A stretch of DNA of 43,621 nucleotides from Bin80 sp964503085 (GTDB lineage: Bacteria > Bacteroidota > Rhodothermia > Rhodothermales > Bin80): contig CAZCYQ010000028.1 in assembly GCA_964503085.1 (NCBI GenBank), positions 1-43,621 of the forward strand, in the 5' to 3' direction. This document shows, piece by piece, positions 18,496 through 25,993 of this stretch. The notes under the pieces were generated by a model. It saw only the letters and a program-made list of their open reading frames with translations. It had not been told where the DNA came from and made no database searches. Position 1 is the stretch's first letter. Each line of letters starts with the position of its first letter. Both the position numbers and the translations under genes were made by a program.

Positions 18496-19254
18496 TCAAC
18501 CGCAAATCCAACCATCCAGGTTTGCGTCCAGTCTTGTCTCATACGCGCAGTGATGATGCGATACACCGTCTGGATAGGCTTTTCGAAGTTCTGTACAGTT
18601 TGCAAAGGGTCCACACCCTACTGAGCTGTCCGTCAGAAAACTTGGATAAGGTGTAGGTGTAATCTCCAATTCAAACGAATCACACGCATTTATTTTTTCC
18701 GCAAGGGAGCGCTTCTCTTCAGGATCAACCGAGAGGTGATAGGCCTTACGCACCACTATGATCTGCCGTGCAAACCAGCATTGATTATGGGGTGGCCACC
18801 ACTGCCCAGCATCCTGGGCTCCCTTGCTTCGGTTGATCGAACTGTTTACCAAAACCAGATTGAGTGTGTCGTTGGCAAACTGCTCGCGGATATCTCCGTC
18901 TATGCTATCACTGCACAACCCGCTGGCATGAGCTTCGCGCGTTGCTACAATGTGCTCTATGTCCACCGAGTCTCGCGAGTCGTACCAGCGCAGCTCATAA
19001 GGATCATATATGCCACCATACCTCAGAATCAGTCTATTTTCGAGAGATTGGGAATGTGTATAATCGCTGCGATCATATACGCAGGAATTTAGCTCCGGTG
19101 CAACCTTGAGGCTATCCAATGACCTAAGAACCTGGGCACGGGAAGATATCGTTACTGCTTCTTCTTTGTAATCAGTCTTTCTAGATGATGCACACCCTTG
19201 CATTAACAGAGGAGCAAGGAGACCAAAAACAAGGCTTGCCCTTACGCTACCCAT
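18496..19254 (-). CDS. Lipoprotein with HNH (DUF1524/GmrSD C-terminal-like) nuclease domain and C-terminal Excalibur domain
   Basis: A 252-residue protein. The signal GLLAPLLMQGC gives lipidated Cys 21. The middle part has IEHIVATREAHASG followed by FANDTLNLVLVNSSINRSKG, the His-containing and Asn-containing halves of an HNH/beta-beta-alpha-metal nuclease as seen in DUF1524 proteins. The C-terminal 35 residues contain NCTELRKAYPDGV, HHHCAY and DANLDGWICG, an Excalibur domain (DxDxDG-type calcium site, here D-A-N-L-D-G, with two Cys). Such HNH-Excalibur proteins are often secreted; the lipid anchor would place it at the cell envelope. A role in using extracellular DNA, or defence or competition, is inference. 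It is 29 nt upstream of the kinase gene on the same strand. Confidence 0.8.
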   Translation of the reverse strand: MGSVRASLVFGLLAPLLMQGCASSRKTDYKEEAVTISSRAQVLRSLDSLKVAPELNSCVYDRSDYTHSQSLENRLILRYGGIYDPYELRWYDSRDSVDIEHIVATREAHASGLCSDSIDGDIREQFANDTLNLVLVNSSINRSKGAQDAGQWWPPHNQCWFARQIIVVRKAYHLSVDPEEKRSLAEKINACDSFELEITPTPYPSFLTDSSVGCGPFANCTELRKAYPDGVSHHHCAYETRLDANLDGWICG

Positions 19255-19452
19255 GCCTTAGTGCAATGAAGAATTCTATTTTGTATTAAACTACGGTCAA
19301 TCAGTTTAACTGTGGTATTTTCTTAGGCGCCACAAGCAATTACCGCAAATCTACCATCATATTTTACAGCACTTCAGCTGCGCTTGCCATCAGAAAATTG
19401 GGCAGTTACTTCGGTATGATCAAAGTAAGTCACCGCTGAAAACATCGCAGAA

Positions 19453-20448
19453 ATGAGTAGCAAAAAACTACATTGGGGAATTCTGTCAAGTGCCCGAATA
19501 GCCCGGCAAAAGGTCATACCCGCCATTCAAAAGAGTCAATGTGGTACGGTGACAGCTATTGCCTCCAGGGATGTTGATGTGGCACGCCAAGTCGCCCAGA
19601 CACATCAAATACCAGTAATCTGCCCTTCATACGAGGATCTGATTAATCTGAGAGAAATTGATGCCGTCTATATCCCATTACCCAATCATCTGCATGTTGA
19701 GTGGGCCTCCCGGGCGGTAGAAGCAGGGAAGCATGTACTTTGCGAAAAACCCTTGGGGATGAATAAGATGGAGGTAACACAACTCCAGCATACCTCCAGA
19801 AAGTATCCTAAGCAACTGATCTCGGAGGCATTCATGTATCGATACCATCCTCAGTGGAGGCGTACACGCCAGCTCATTCGCTCCAAAAGCATCGGAGAGC
19901 TTCAGAGCATTCATGTGCATTTTTCCTACGACAACAAGGACCCAAACAATATTCGGAACAAGTTGGCGCTTGGGGGAGGTGCCTTGATGGATATTGGCTG
20001 TTACGGAATCTCTGTTGCACGCTGGTTGTTTGAAGGCGAACCACGGCGGGTATGTGCACACATGGTACGGCATCCCGAATTCGGAACAGACACTTTTACT
20101 ACAATCCTCCTGGATTTTCCACAAGGAAGTGCTACCGTCGTGTGTGCGACACAAATGCAGCGCTACCAACGTGTCACCCTGGTAGGCAGTCATGGTCAAA
20201 TAACCTTACACACACCTTTCAATGCACCGCCAGACGAAACCGTGCGTATAGACTGCCAAGATGATAACGAGCACAGCACGCATGAGATTGGACCAGTAGA
20301 TCAGTATGCAGAGCAATGTGATCGCTTCGCTGCAGCTGCGATTGATGGCGAACTCCTGCTTACGCCCATTTCTGACGCTGTGTGCAACATGCATGTAATA
20401 GACGCATGTTTCCAGAGCGAACAAAAAGATGCCTGGGTGGACTGCTGA
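19453..20448 (+). CDS. Gfo/Idh/MocA-family NAD(P)-dependent oxidoreductase
   Basis: A 331-residue protein. The Rossmann half starts WGILSSARIARQKVIPAI; CEKPLGMNKMEV at about 97-108 holds the family Lys-Pro dyad. EAFMYRYHPQW (about 125-135) is characteristic of the glucose-fructose oxidoreductase/dihydrodiol dehydrogenase-like subgroup. GGALMDIGCYGISVARWLF supplies the catalytic Asp and Tyr-type residues of the C-terminal domain. No signal peptide, so cytosolic. Substrate is unknown, most likely a sugar or polyol. It stands alone: upstream is 200 bp without a gene and downstream about 540 bp without a gene. Confidence 0.9.
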   Translation: MSSKKLHWGILSSARIARQKVIPAIQKSQCGTVTAIASRDVDVARQVAQTHQIPVICPSYEDLINLREIDAVYIPLPNHLHVEWASRAVEAGKHVLCEKPLGMNKMEVTQLQHTSRKYPKQLISEAFMYRYHPQWRRTRQLIRSKSIGELQSIHVHFSYDNKDPNNIRNKLALGGGALMDIGCYGISVARWLFEGEPRRVCAHMVRHPEFGTDTFTTILLDFPQGSATVVCATQMQRYQRVTLVGSHGQITLHTPFNAPPDETVRIDCQDDNEHSTHEIGPVDQYAEQCDRFAAAAIDGELLLTPISDAVCNMHVIDACFQSEQKDAWVDC

Positions 20449-20985
20449 ATACGATAGCTGGATAACTGGCTCGATCTGTTCTCCCCGTCCTCGCCCGATT
20501 AGACTGTCACCTTCCCCAAGCCCAACTTGAGGCTATTGGAAAAAGGCGTTCCAGTATTGGTGGAGCATACTCCGAGGAGCAATATTCATCTTGTGGAGAT
20601 TTTGGACGTGATTCCGCCATTACAGCTGTCTGAAAGAGCTCTTTGAGGAGGAAAAATAGATGCCTCTTTTTATCCTCGGATTTATTCCCATTGACGCAAC
20701 AATCTCAGGAAATCTATTCGATTGTGTGCTCTATTGGTTCGGAAATCTCCGCAAGGTTTGCATAACCACATGTCAAAGAGCCTATTTACACCATCACAAG
20801 TTCCCGAGCCCGTTTGATATCATTGTCAGACACCTATTGACCTGCTACCGCCAAACTATTGGGCCAACGAACATCGATCGATAGCAGAGAAAAGAAATCT
20901 GCCATACCTACTACAAAAGCGATTAAGGTAGCGAAATCAATCTATACAACCAATGCACGATCAAAGGGAGGCGTTGAGGAATCTT
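20449..20985. other. Region of about 540 bp with no supported gene
   Basis: Between convergent genes. Around 20500-20640, one plus frame reads TFPKPNLRLLEKGVPVLVEH and then TPRSNIHLVEILDVIPPLQL before a stop. It looks protein-like, but it has no start and no family I can name, so it may be a gene relic. A 74-codon frame at 20660-20884 has no recognisable feature. No hairpin with a T-tract was seen. Confidence 0.35.
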
Positions 20986-22221
20986 TCACGGCAGCACTTC
21001 CTTGCGGTGGTATATCCCAATTTGGGGAAACGGACTAAATGCCATCGTGTAAGCGCGCTCCGCATCAAGTGCTCTTAATGTGGGATACTCGGATAAATCA
21101 ATACCAGTATTCTGGCCCAGATAACTTCCCTGACCAGTCTGCACTTCCACATTGAAATAATGCCGTGTGCCACTAGGCATTTCGGTTACACTGTTGAAGT
21201 CAGAAACAGTGAAATAAGTAAAAAGAAACGAGTCTTCTGTGTTCGATAATAACAGATTTGCTAAGCTGTCTCCTGACTTGGGCGCTCGTCTAGTAACCGA
21301 AGGCGCCCCGTCAGAAGTTACTCCCTCCGCCATCTTCGTAGGATTAAAGTCAGCCAACTTAACCTGCCAGATAAGAGATCCGGTATCCGTATATCCTGCA
21401 AGAACAGGGATATTGTCATTCACATGGCCTACAACTCCATATTTCTCATTACACTCTAGGCTTCCTTGTGGAGCTAACATCCTGCGAAGCAACTCGAAGG
21501 ATGTCTTGTAGATCGCCCCAAATGATGTGACATACTCTCCTGAAATGGTGTACTTATGAATAATGCCATCCAACTCTTCTAAGACAGATAACCCGAGTGT
21601 ATATACATGATCGTTCATCACACAGATATCTCCACCATAGAGAGAGTCCGGTACACGAAACGTATATTCCAGCGCATATGTGGAATCCCGCTGTCGGAAT
21701 ACCTGAACTCGTGTACCTTGGTCTAATACCGCCAATATCTCGCCGTCATCCGAAACTGACAACTTGTCAAGCTGCTGGAGTTCTCCCGGACCAGGCCCAG
21801 GAGAGCCAACTGTACCTATAGAAGAACCGAACTGATTGTAGATTCGCACCTCACCGTATTCACTATCAGCATAGTAAAACGTATTCTTGCTGATAGCTAC
21901 ATCCGTTATATCCCCTATCATTTCCGCACTAGACCCCTCCATGACCCCTATCAAATGTCCGTTCGCACCGGATATGTCTAGAAACGGCTTCGTCTCCGCA
22001 GGCTTTTCCTCATATAAGACGAACCGAGAATCGGTGATTACTGGGATATTGTCTTCCGTGGGATGCAGTGTCCCTGGTCCTGATTGCTCCCCGCCATGAT
22101 CCTTTTGAGAGGAACAAGAGAGGAGTATCGTAAGCAAGAATAACGCACACAAGCCACTAAGCCACTTTGGGAGGCAACAACTCACCAGAATCATCTTCCG
22201 GCGGAATAACCTAATTCTCAT
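20986..22221 (-). CDS. 6-bladed beta-propeller (NHL-like) lipoprotein
   Basis: A 411-residue protein with a lipoprotein signal ending LTILLSC (Cys 36). Blade motifs include ITDVAISKNTFYYADSEYGE followed by VRIYNQFGSSIGTVG, then GPGPGELQQLDKLSVSDDGEI and AVLDQGTRVQVF. This matches the 6-bladed beta-propeller lipoproteins common in Bacteroidota, whose function is mostly unknown. It shares its plan with the IS-flanked gene at 32671-33888 (same order: acidic early blade, GEGPGEY/GPGPGEL turn, 'VFD..' blade), so the two are distant paralogues. A shorter start at 22194 is possible. No neighbour within 300 bp shares its strand. Confidence 0.78.
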   Translation of the reverse strand: MRIRLFRRKMILVSCCLPKWLSGLCALFLLTILLSCSSQKDHGGEQSGPGTLHPTEDNIPVITDSRFVLYEEKPAETKPFLDISGANGHLIGVMEGSSAEMIGDITDVAISKNTFYYADSEYGEVRIYNQFGSSIGTVGSPGPGPGELQQLDKLSVSDDGEILAVLDQGTRVQVFRQRDSTYALEYTFRVPDSLYGGDICVMNDHVYTLGLSVLEELDGIIHKYTISGEYVTSFGAIYKTSFELLRRMLAPQGSLECNEKYGVVGHVNDNIPVLAGYTDTGSLIWQVKLADFNPTKMAEGVTSDGAPSVTRRAPKSGDSLANLLLSNTEDSFLFTYFTVSDFNSVTEMPSGTRHYFNVEVQTGQGSYLGQNTGIDLSEYPTLRALDAERAYTMAFSPFPQIGIYHRKEVLP

Positions 22222-22783
22222 AGCGACATCCCAAATTCATCCTTTTGTTTACCAACTGCGGGAGTAACCTGTACATCCTCCCCCCTTCAAGCAATTTGCA
22301 CCCTGATTGAGGATCCCCTTCCGGTACAACGCATCGACCAAGGACGGGATCCTCAGTCGCTAAACCACAAGAATGTCGTGCAGAAAGCATATCCCATACA
22401 AATAGCTCAAGCTCCCGACACGTTAATTTCTGCAATTGGCCCACCAAAAGCACCTTTAACAACAAGAACGGACGATACGCCTTCTGACCTCAAGGCCGCT
22501 CCCCCAAGGGATTGATCTCCAACGGCAGCTACGCAACCGATTCTCAGTTCATTACCTTGTTAAACTCCACATAGAAGGACTGCTTTGCGGCAACTGCATC
22601 CTTCTAATACTGACTATTATTCATCAGACCGGTATAGGGCCTGAAATGACGAGGCATGCATCCATACAACAAACTGAACCGCACAAATCCAACAAAATTC
22701 GATAGTTCTGTTCAATAGTCTCAACTGTTCAAACGTAAAGACGACTATTCGTAGATTATAGACCACTATTTTCCCAAACCGAA
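22222..22783. other. Region of about 560 bp between divergent genes, no supported gene
   Basis: Lies upstream of both the propeller lipoprotein (minus) and the HisC-like gene (plus), so it should hold promoters for both. The final 100 bp before 22784 is AT-rich (ATTCGATAGTTCTG, CGTAGATTATAGACC). A minus-strand frame at 22211-22465 overlaps the propeller start and has no recognisable domain. Confidence 0.35.
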
Positions 22784-23884
22784 ATGTCTATCAGCCGCCG
22801 TGACTGGCTCCGCCTCAGTGCTGCAGGTGCAGCACTGCCATTCATACCTGGTTTTGCAACGCGAAGGAGCGACGATCCGATTCGCCTACATAGCAATGAA
22901 AACCCGTATGCGCCTGCGCAGTCCGCACGTACCGCCGTACTAGAAGCCTTGGACGAAACCAACCTGTACACTGGACCCGCTATCGCTCGTAACCTAGAAG
23001 CCATGATTGCGGCGCGCGAGGGGCTGAGACCTGAGCATGTAGTCCTTGGAGCCGGATCTACCGAAGTCCTTCGCATGGCGGCGCTGGCTTACGGGCTCAG
23101 TGGCGGTGAGGTCGTTACGGGTTATCCGACCTATGAGGGTATGGAGGAATCGGCGAAATCCATCGAAGCACGCGTGCATCGTGTGCCACTCAAGACCGAC
23201 AAGAGCCTTGACCTGTCCGCCATGGACATGCGGACTACTAAGGATGTGAAACTGGTGTTCGTATGCAACCCCAATAACCCAACGGGTAGTATCTGCGACA
23301 AAGAGGAGCTTAATGATTTTTGTTTGGAAGTCTCTAAACGATGCACAATTCTGGTTGATGAGGCCTATTACGAACTGGTCAACCACCCCAGATACAGCAC
23401 CGCAGTGCCGCTTGTAAAGGCAGGTGCCAATATCATTGTCTCGAGAACATTCTCGAAAGTGTATGGCTTGGCCGGATTGCGTGTGGGGTATGCAATTGCA
23501 CGTCCCGATATTGCAGAGCGACTTCGCACACATCGTGCTCCCATGGCCGTTAATCTCCTAGGGCTACGGGCTGCAATTGCCTCTCTTAATGACGAACGCT
23601 TTTTGCATTACAGCAAGACGCAACTTGCAGCCAGTCGTAACCAGATCACAGCTACTCTTCGCGGCTGGGGACATGAAGTCATTGAGTCACACACAAACTT
23701 TGTATTCTTCCATCTTGGCCGAGAGATCGGGGGATTTCAACGATCCATGGCCTCCCAAGGTATTCTGGTTGGACGTCCATTCCCTCCATACCTGGACTGG
23801 TGTCGCCTCAGTATTGGGAACGAGGAGGAGATGGCACGATTTACGGAGGTCTTCCCACAAGTTATGAGTACACCATCACGTTAG
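22784..23884 (+). CDS. Histidinol-phosphate-aminotransferase-like PLP enzyme with Tat signal
   Basis: A 366-residue fold-type I aminotransferase. It begins MSISRRDWLRLSAAGAALPF, a twin-arginine leader (SRRDWLR plus hydrophobic run). Active-site elements: LHSNENPY (35-42), CNPNNPTGSI (161-170; Asn 165), VDEAYYE (191-197; Asp 192), SRTFSKVYGLAG (220-231; Schiff-base Lys 225) and GLRVGYA (Arg 233). This is HisC-like, but the leader implies export, which does not fit histidine synthesis. Tat-exported relatives occur in Bacteroidota and their substrate is unknown to me. The DUF4159 gene follows after 20 nt, so they probably form an operon. Confidence 0.85.
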   Translation: MSISRRDWLRLSAAGAALPFIPGFATRRSDDPIRLHSNENPYAPAQSARTAVLEALDETNLYTGPAIARNLEAMIAAREGLRPEHVVLGAGSTEVLRMAALAYGLSGGEVVTGYPTYEGMEESAKSIEARVHRVPLKTDKSLDLSAMDMRTTKDVKLVFVCNPNNPTGSICDKEELNDFCLEVSKRCTILVDEAYYELVNHPRYSTAVPLVKAGANIIVSRTFSKVYGLAGLRVGYAIARPDIAERLRTHRAPMAVNLLGLRAAIASLNDERFLHYSKTQLAASRNQITATLRGWGHEVIESHTNFVFFHLGREIGGFQRSMASQGILVGRPFPPYLDWCRLSIGNEEEMARFTEVFPQVMSTPSR

Positions 23885-23904
23885 CAGCAAATACTGCGGA
23901 GAAT

Positions 23905-24654
23905 ATGCTCAACCGGACCCTGTCTGTATCATCAGCCCTGCTGCTGCTGAGCACTGCCTGGTTGGTACCGGCAAGCGGCCAGGATTCGGGCTTTCAATTT
24001 GCAAGAGTCTGGTACGAAAGTCATCCGGGATTTAGAAACAATGCCTGGGCCACAGACTATCCAACTGCGGAATACAACCTGCACGAAGCAATCAGCCGGA
24101 CAACCGGACTTCGGCTAGAGGGCCCGCCGATCGTCGTCGCACTGACAGATGACCGAATTTTCGAGTACGCTGTACTGTACTTGACCGAACCTGGATATTG
24201 GCGCACCAATGAAGATGAGGTGGCCAACCTGCGCCGCTATCTTGATCGGGGCGGATTTCTCATAATTGATGATTTCCACGACTATGGCCGCGGACACGTG
24301 GGGCCCCAGTGGAATAACATGTACGACAACATCAAGCGGGTTTACCCGGATCGTGAACCGGTGGAATTAACTGCCGATCATCCAATCTGGCAGATCTACT
24401 ACGATGTTGACCCGGATGCTGCAATTTCCACAAAGAACGGCGGTTCCTGGCGATGGGGCGGCATGCGCTTCTCACCGGAAGATGACATCTACTATGCAGT
24501 CTTTGATGATGCAGGTCGGCCTGCAATCGTCATCTGTTACAATCAGGACATTGGCGATGGATGGGAATGGCCCGGCGGCCGTAACCTGGGATCTGCTTCA
24601 ACCGTGAGTTTTCAGATGGCTATTAATTTCATCTTCTATACACTCACACATTAG
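23905..24654 (+). CDS. Secreted DUF4159-domain protein
   Basis: Start at ATG 23905 (250 residues) gives a signal peptide ending VPASGQD. The body shows the DUF4159 pattern: FQFARVWYESHPGFRNN, WATDYPTAEYNL, YLTEPGYWRTNEDEVANLRR, YLDRGGFLIIDDFHDYG and a YNQDIGDGWEWP segment near the end. The GGFLIIDDFH stretch resembles the core of a flavodoxin/GATase-like Rossmann fold. Family function is not established; genes of this family often sit with MoxR/BatA-type membrane proteins, none of which is present here. It probably shares a transcript with the aminotransferase. The stop codon coincides with the left edge of the triplicated repeat. Confidence 0.8.
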   Translation: MLNRTLSVSSALLLLSTAWLVPASGQDSGFQFARVWYESHPGFRNNAWATDYPTAEYNLHEAISRTTGLRLEGPPIVVALTDDRIFEYAVLYLTEPGYWRTNEDEVANLRRYLDRGGFLIIDDFHDYGRGHVGPQWNNMYDNIKRVYPDREPVELTADHPIWQIYYDVDPDAAISTKNGGSWRWGGMRFSPEDDIYYAVFDDAGRPAIVICYNQDIGDGWEWPGGRNLGSASTVSFQMAINFIFYTLTH

Positions 24655-24828
24655 AACCTGATCCCAATTAGATTCACGGCTCAGAGCAATCCCACTCAAT
24701 GAAACATATGGCGTCAAGGAAGTGCCCCTGCTCGCGCTTTTTCGACCATCTTGATTCATGTGCTGGATACTAACAGGAACATCCCGAAATAAAACACATT
24801 CCAGCTGTAGGTGTTGCCGTAAAAGCAA

Positions 24829-25098
24829 ATGCAAATTGCGATTCTGATACTGGTTTTTATTACTCTTTTGGGTGCACTTGCTTGGCACGGTGGGCGTGAC
24901 CTTTGGACGCAAAGGGATTCCCCAAAATCCAAGCTATATTACACCATGGCAACTGCTTTGGGTGCGGCTACGCTTCTTACCATTATAACGGTCACATCTC
25001 CCGAAACACCAACGGATCCCATCCTTGCTACGTGTGTAATTTTCCTGGGTGGCATATCCCGCCGCTACCGGATATACAAACAACACAATCCAGCCTGA
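24829..25098 (+). CDS. Small three-helix membrane protein, copy 1
   Basis: 89 residues, not a family I recognise. Hydrophobic segments at about 2-18, 38-56 and 64-77 suggest three membrane helices. Between the first two is a conserved hydrophilic loop, WHGGRDLWTQRDSPKSK (20-36). The tail RRYRIYKQHNPA is basic. The first 41 residues are identical to copy 2, with ten nucleotide differences that are all silent. That shows selection on the protein rather than recent duplication. It is possibly co-transcribed with the upstream DUF4159 gene (174 nt gap), but every copy has its own conserved leader, so separate promoters are more likely. Function unknown. Confidence 0.75.
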   Translation: MQIAILILVFITLLGALAWHGGRDLWTQRDSPKSKLYYTMATALGAATLLTIITVTSPETPTDPILATCVIFLGGISRRYRIYKQHNPA

Positions 25099-25145
25099 GT
25101 CTGCTACATCTGGATACCCTGTCATACCAGTGGGACCTGCAGATA

Positions 25146-25324
25146 TTATCCGGTCCTGTACTCCCTACAAGCTATTAGTGCCCCCTGCCTCCGATTACTC
25201 AGGTCAATGATCGAGCGAGGATACGCTTGATCCGGCGTCAGGGCCCACGACTTTGGTACTGCTTCAAATTGTTCAATGCATCCAGATGAGGTGTCCTGCG
25301 ACCGTCAACAAGAGGCCTATCCCT
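25146..25324 (-). pseudogene. Photolyase 3'-end relic, unit 1 (frameshifted)
   Basis: The reverse strand reads GRRTPHLDALNN, loses the frame by a one-base deletion, then continues EAVPKSWALTPDQAYPRS and IIDLSNRRQGAL to a stop at 25146-25148. This matches the last 55 or so codons of the intact photolyase at 26476 (GRRPPHPDALNYFEAVPKSW, then ALTPDQVYPRPIIDLS). There is no upstream part of the gene. It is a by-product of the tandem duplication. Confidence 0.85.
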
Positions 25325-25499
25325 AAAACCTGCTCCCATCAGATTCACGGCTCAGAGCAATCCTACTCAATGAGGCATACAGCGTCATCGGAATACCCCT
25401 GCATCACGCATTTCTGACCATCTTGATTCTTGCGGTGGATGCTGACCGGAACATCCCGAAACAAAACACATTCCAGCTGTAGGCACAGCCAGAAAACAA

Positions 25500-25766
25500 A
25501 TGCAGATTGCAATACTGATCCTGGTTTTTATTACTCTATTGGGTGCACTTGCTTGGCACGGTGGGCGTGATTTGTGGACGCAAAGAGATTCCCCAAAATC
25601 CAAGCTCTATTACACCATGGCAGCTGCTTTGGGTTTTGGTTTGCTTTTCTCCTTAGAGATGGTCACATCTCCCGAAATGCCTACAGACCTCCTTGTGATG
25701 AGTATAATTTTCGTGGGTGGTTTATCCCGCCAATACCGGCTATTCCGACAACAGAATCCAGTCTGA
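25500..25766 (+). CDS. Small three-helix membrane protein, copy 2
   Basis: 88 residues. Residues 1-41 equal those of copy 1. The second half has diverged (GFGLLFSLEMVTSPEMPTDL against the corresponding copy-1 stretch) yet keeps two hydrophobic segments and a basic tail (RQYRLFRQQNPV). The open frame, preserved topology and constant tail pattern R-x-YR-[IL]-[YF]-[KR]-Q-[HQ]-NP argue that it is expressed. The relic of photolyase lies convergent, 48 nt downstream. Function unknown. Confidence 0.75.
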   Translation: MQIAILILVFITLLGALAWHGGRDLWTQRDSPKSKLYYTMAAALGFGLLFSLEMVTSPEMPTDLLVMSIIFVGGLSRQYRLFRQQNPV

Positions 25767-25813
25767 GTCTGCTACATCTGGTTACGCTGTAATACCAGTG
25801 GGACCTGCATACA

Positions 25814-25993
25814 TTACCCGTTCCTGTACTTCCCAAAAGCTTCTATACCTCGCTGCCTCCAAGTACTCAGGTCCGCGATCGGGCGAGGATACGCTTGATC
25901 TGGCGTCAGGGCCCACGACTTTGGTACAGCTTCGAAATTATTCAATGCACCCGGATGAGGCGGCCTGCGACCCTTGGCAATAGACCCATCCCT
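25814..25993 (-). pseudogene. Photolyase 3'-end relic, unit 2 (frame still open)
   Basis: The reverse strand encodes KGRRPPHPGALNNFEAVPKS, then WALTPDQAYPRPIADLSTWR and a TAA at 25814. The whole 55-60 codon stretch is in frame with no stop, unlike unit 1. It lacks the rest of the enzyme. A 64-codon frame starting at 26008 exists, but the fragment cannot fold as a photolyase and is most likely a relic. Confidence 0.85.

Larger units (their letters stand above)
24653..25324. repeat. Tandem repeat unit 1 of 3 (about 672 bp)
   Basis: Starts at the stop codon of the DUF4159 gene (AGAACCTGATCCCA, then ATTCACGGCTCAGAGCAATCC). Contains a conserved leader, the small membrane protein gene at 24829 and a photolyase 3'-end relic at 25146-25324. 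Aligned landmarks: the small gene's ATG lies at 24829, 25500 and 26171 in the three units, exactly 671 bp apart each time. Confidence 0.9.
25325..25993. repeat. Tandem repeat unit 2 of 3 (about 669 bp)
   Basis: Starts AAAACCTGCTCCCATCAGATTC, matching unit 1 at 24653 and unit 3 at 25994. Contains the same three parts in the same order: leader, small membrane protein gene (25500), photolyase 3' relic (25814-25993). Confidence 0.92.

Noticed and set aside
20660..20884. 74-codon plus-strand frame
   Set aside because: No recognisable feature and unusual amino-acid make-up; nothing separates it from chance.
22211..22465. 84-codon minus-strand frame upstream of the propeller lipoprotein
   Set aside because: No signal peptide, domain or conserved motif; it overlaps the start of a well-supported gene.
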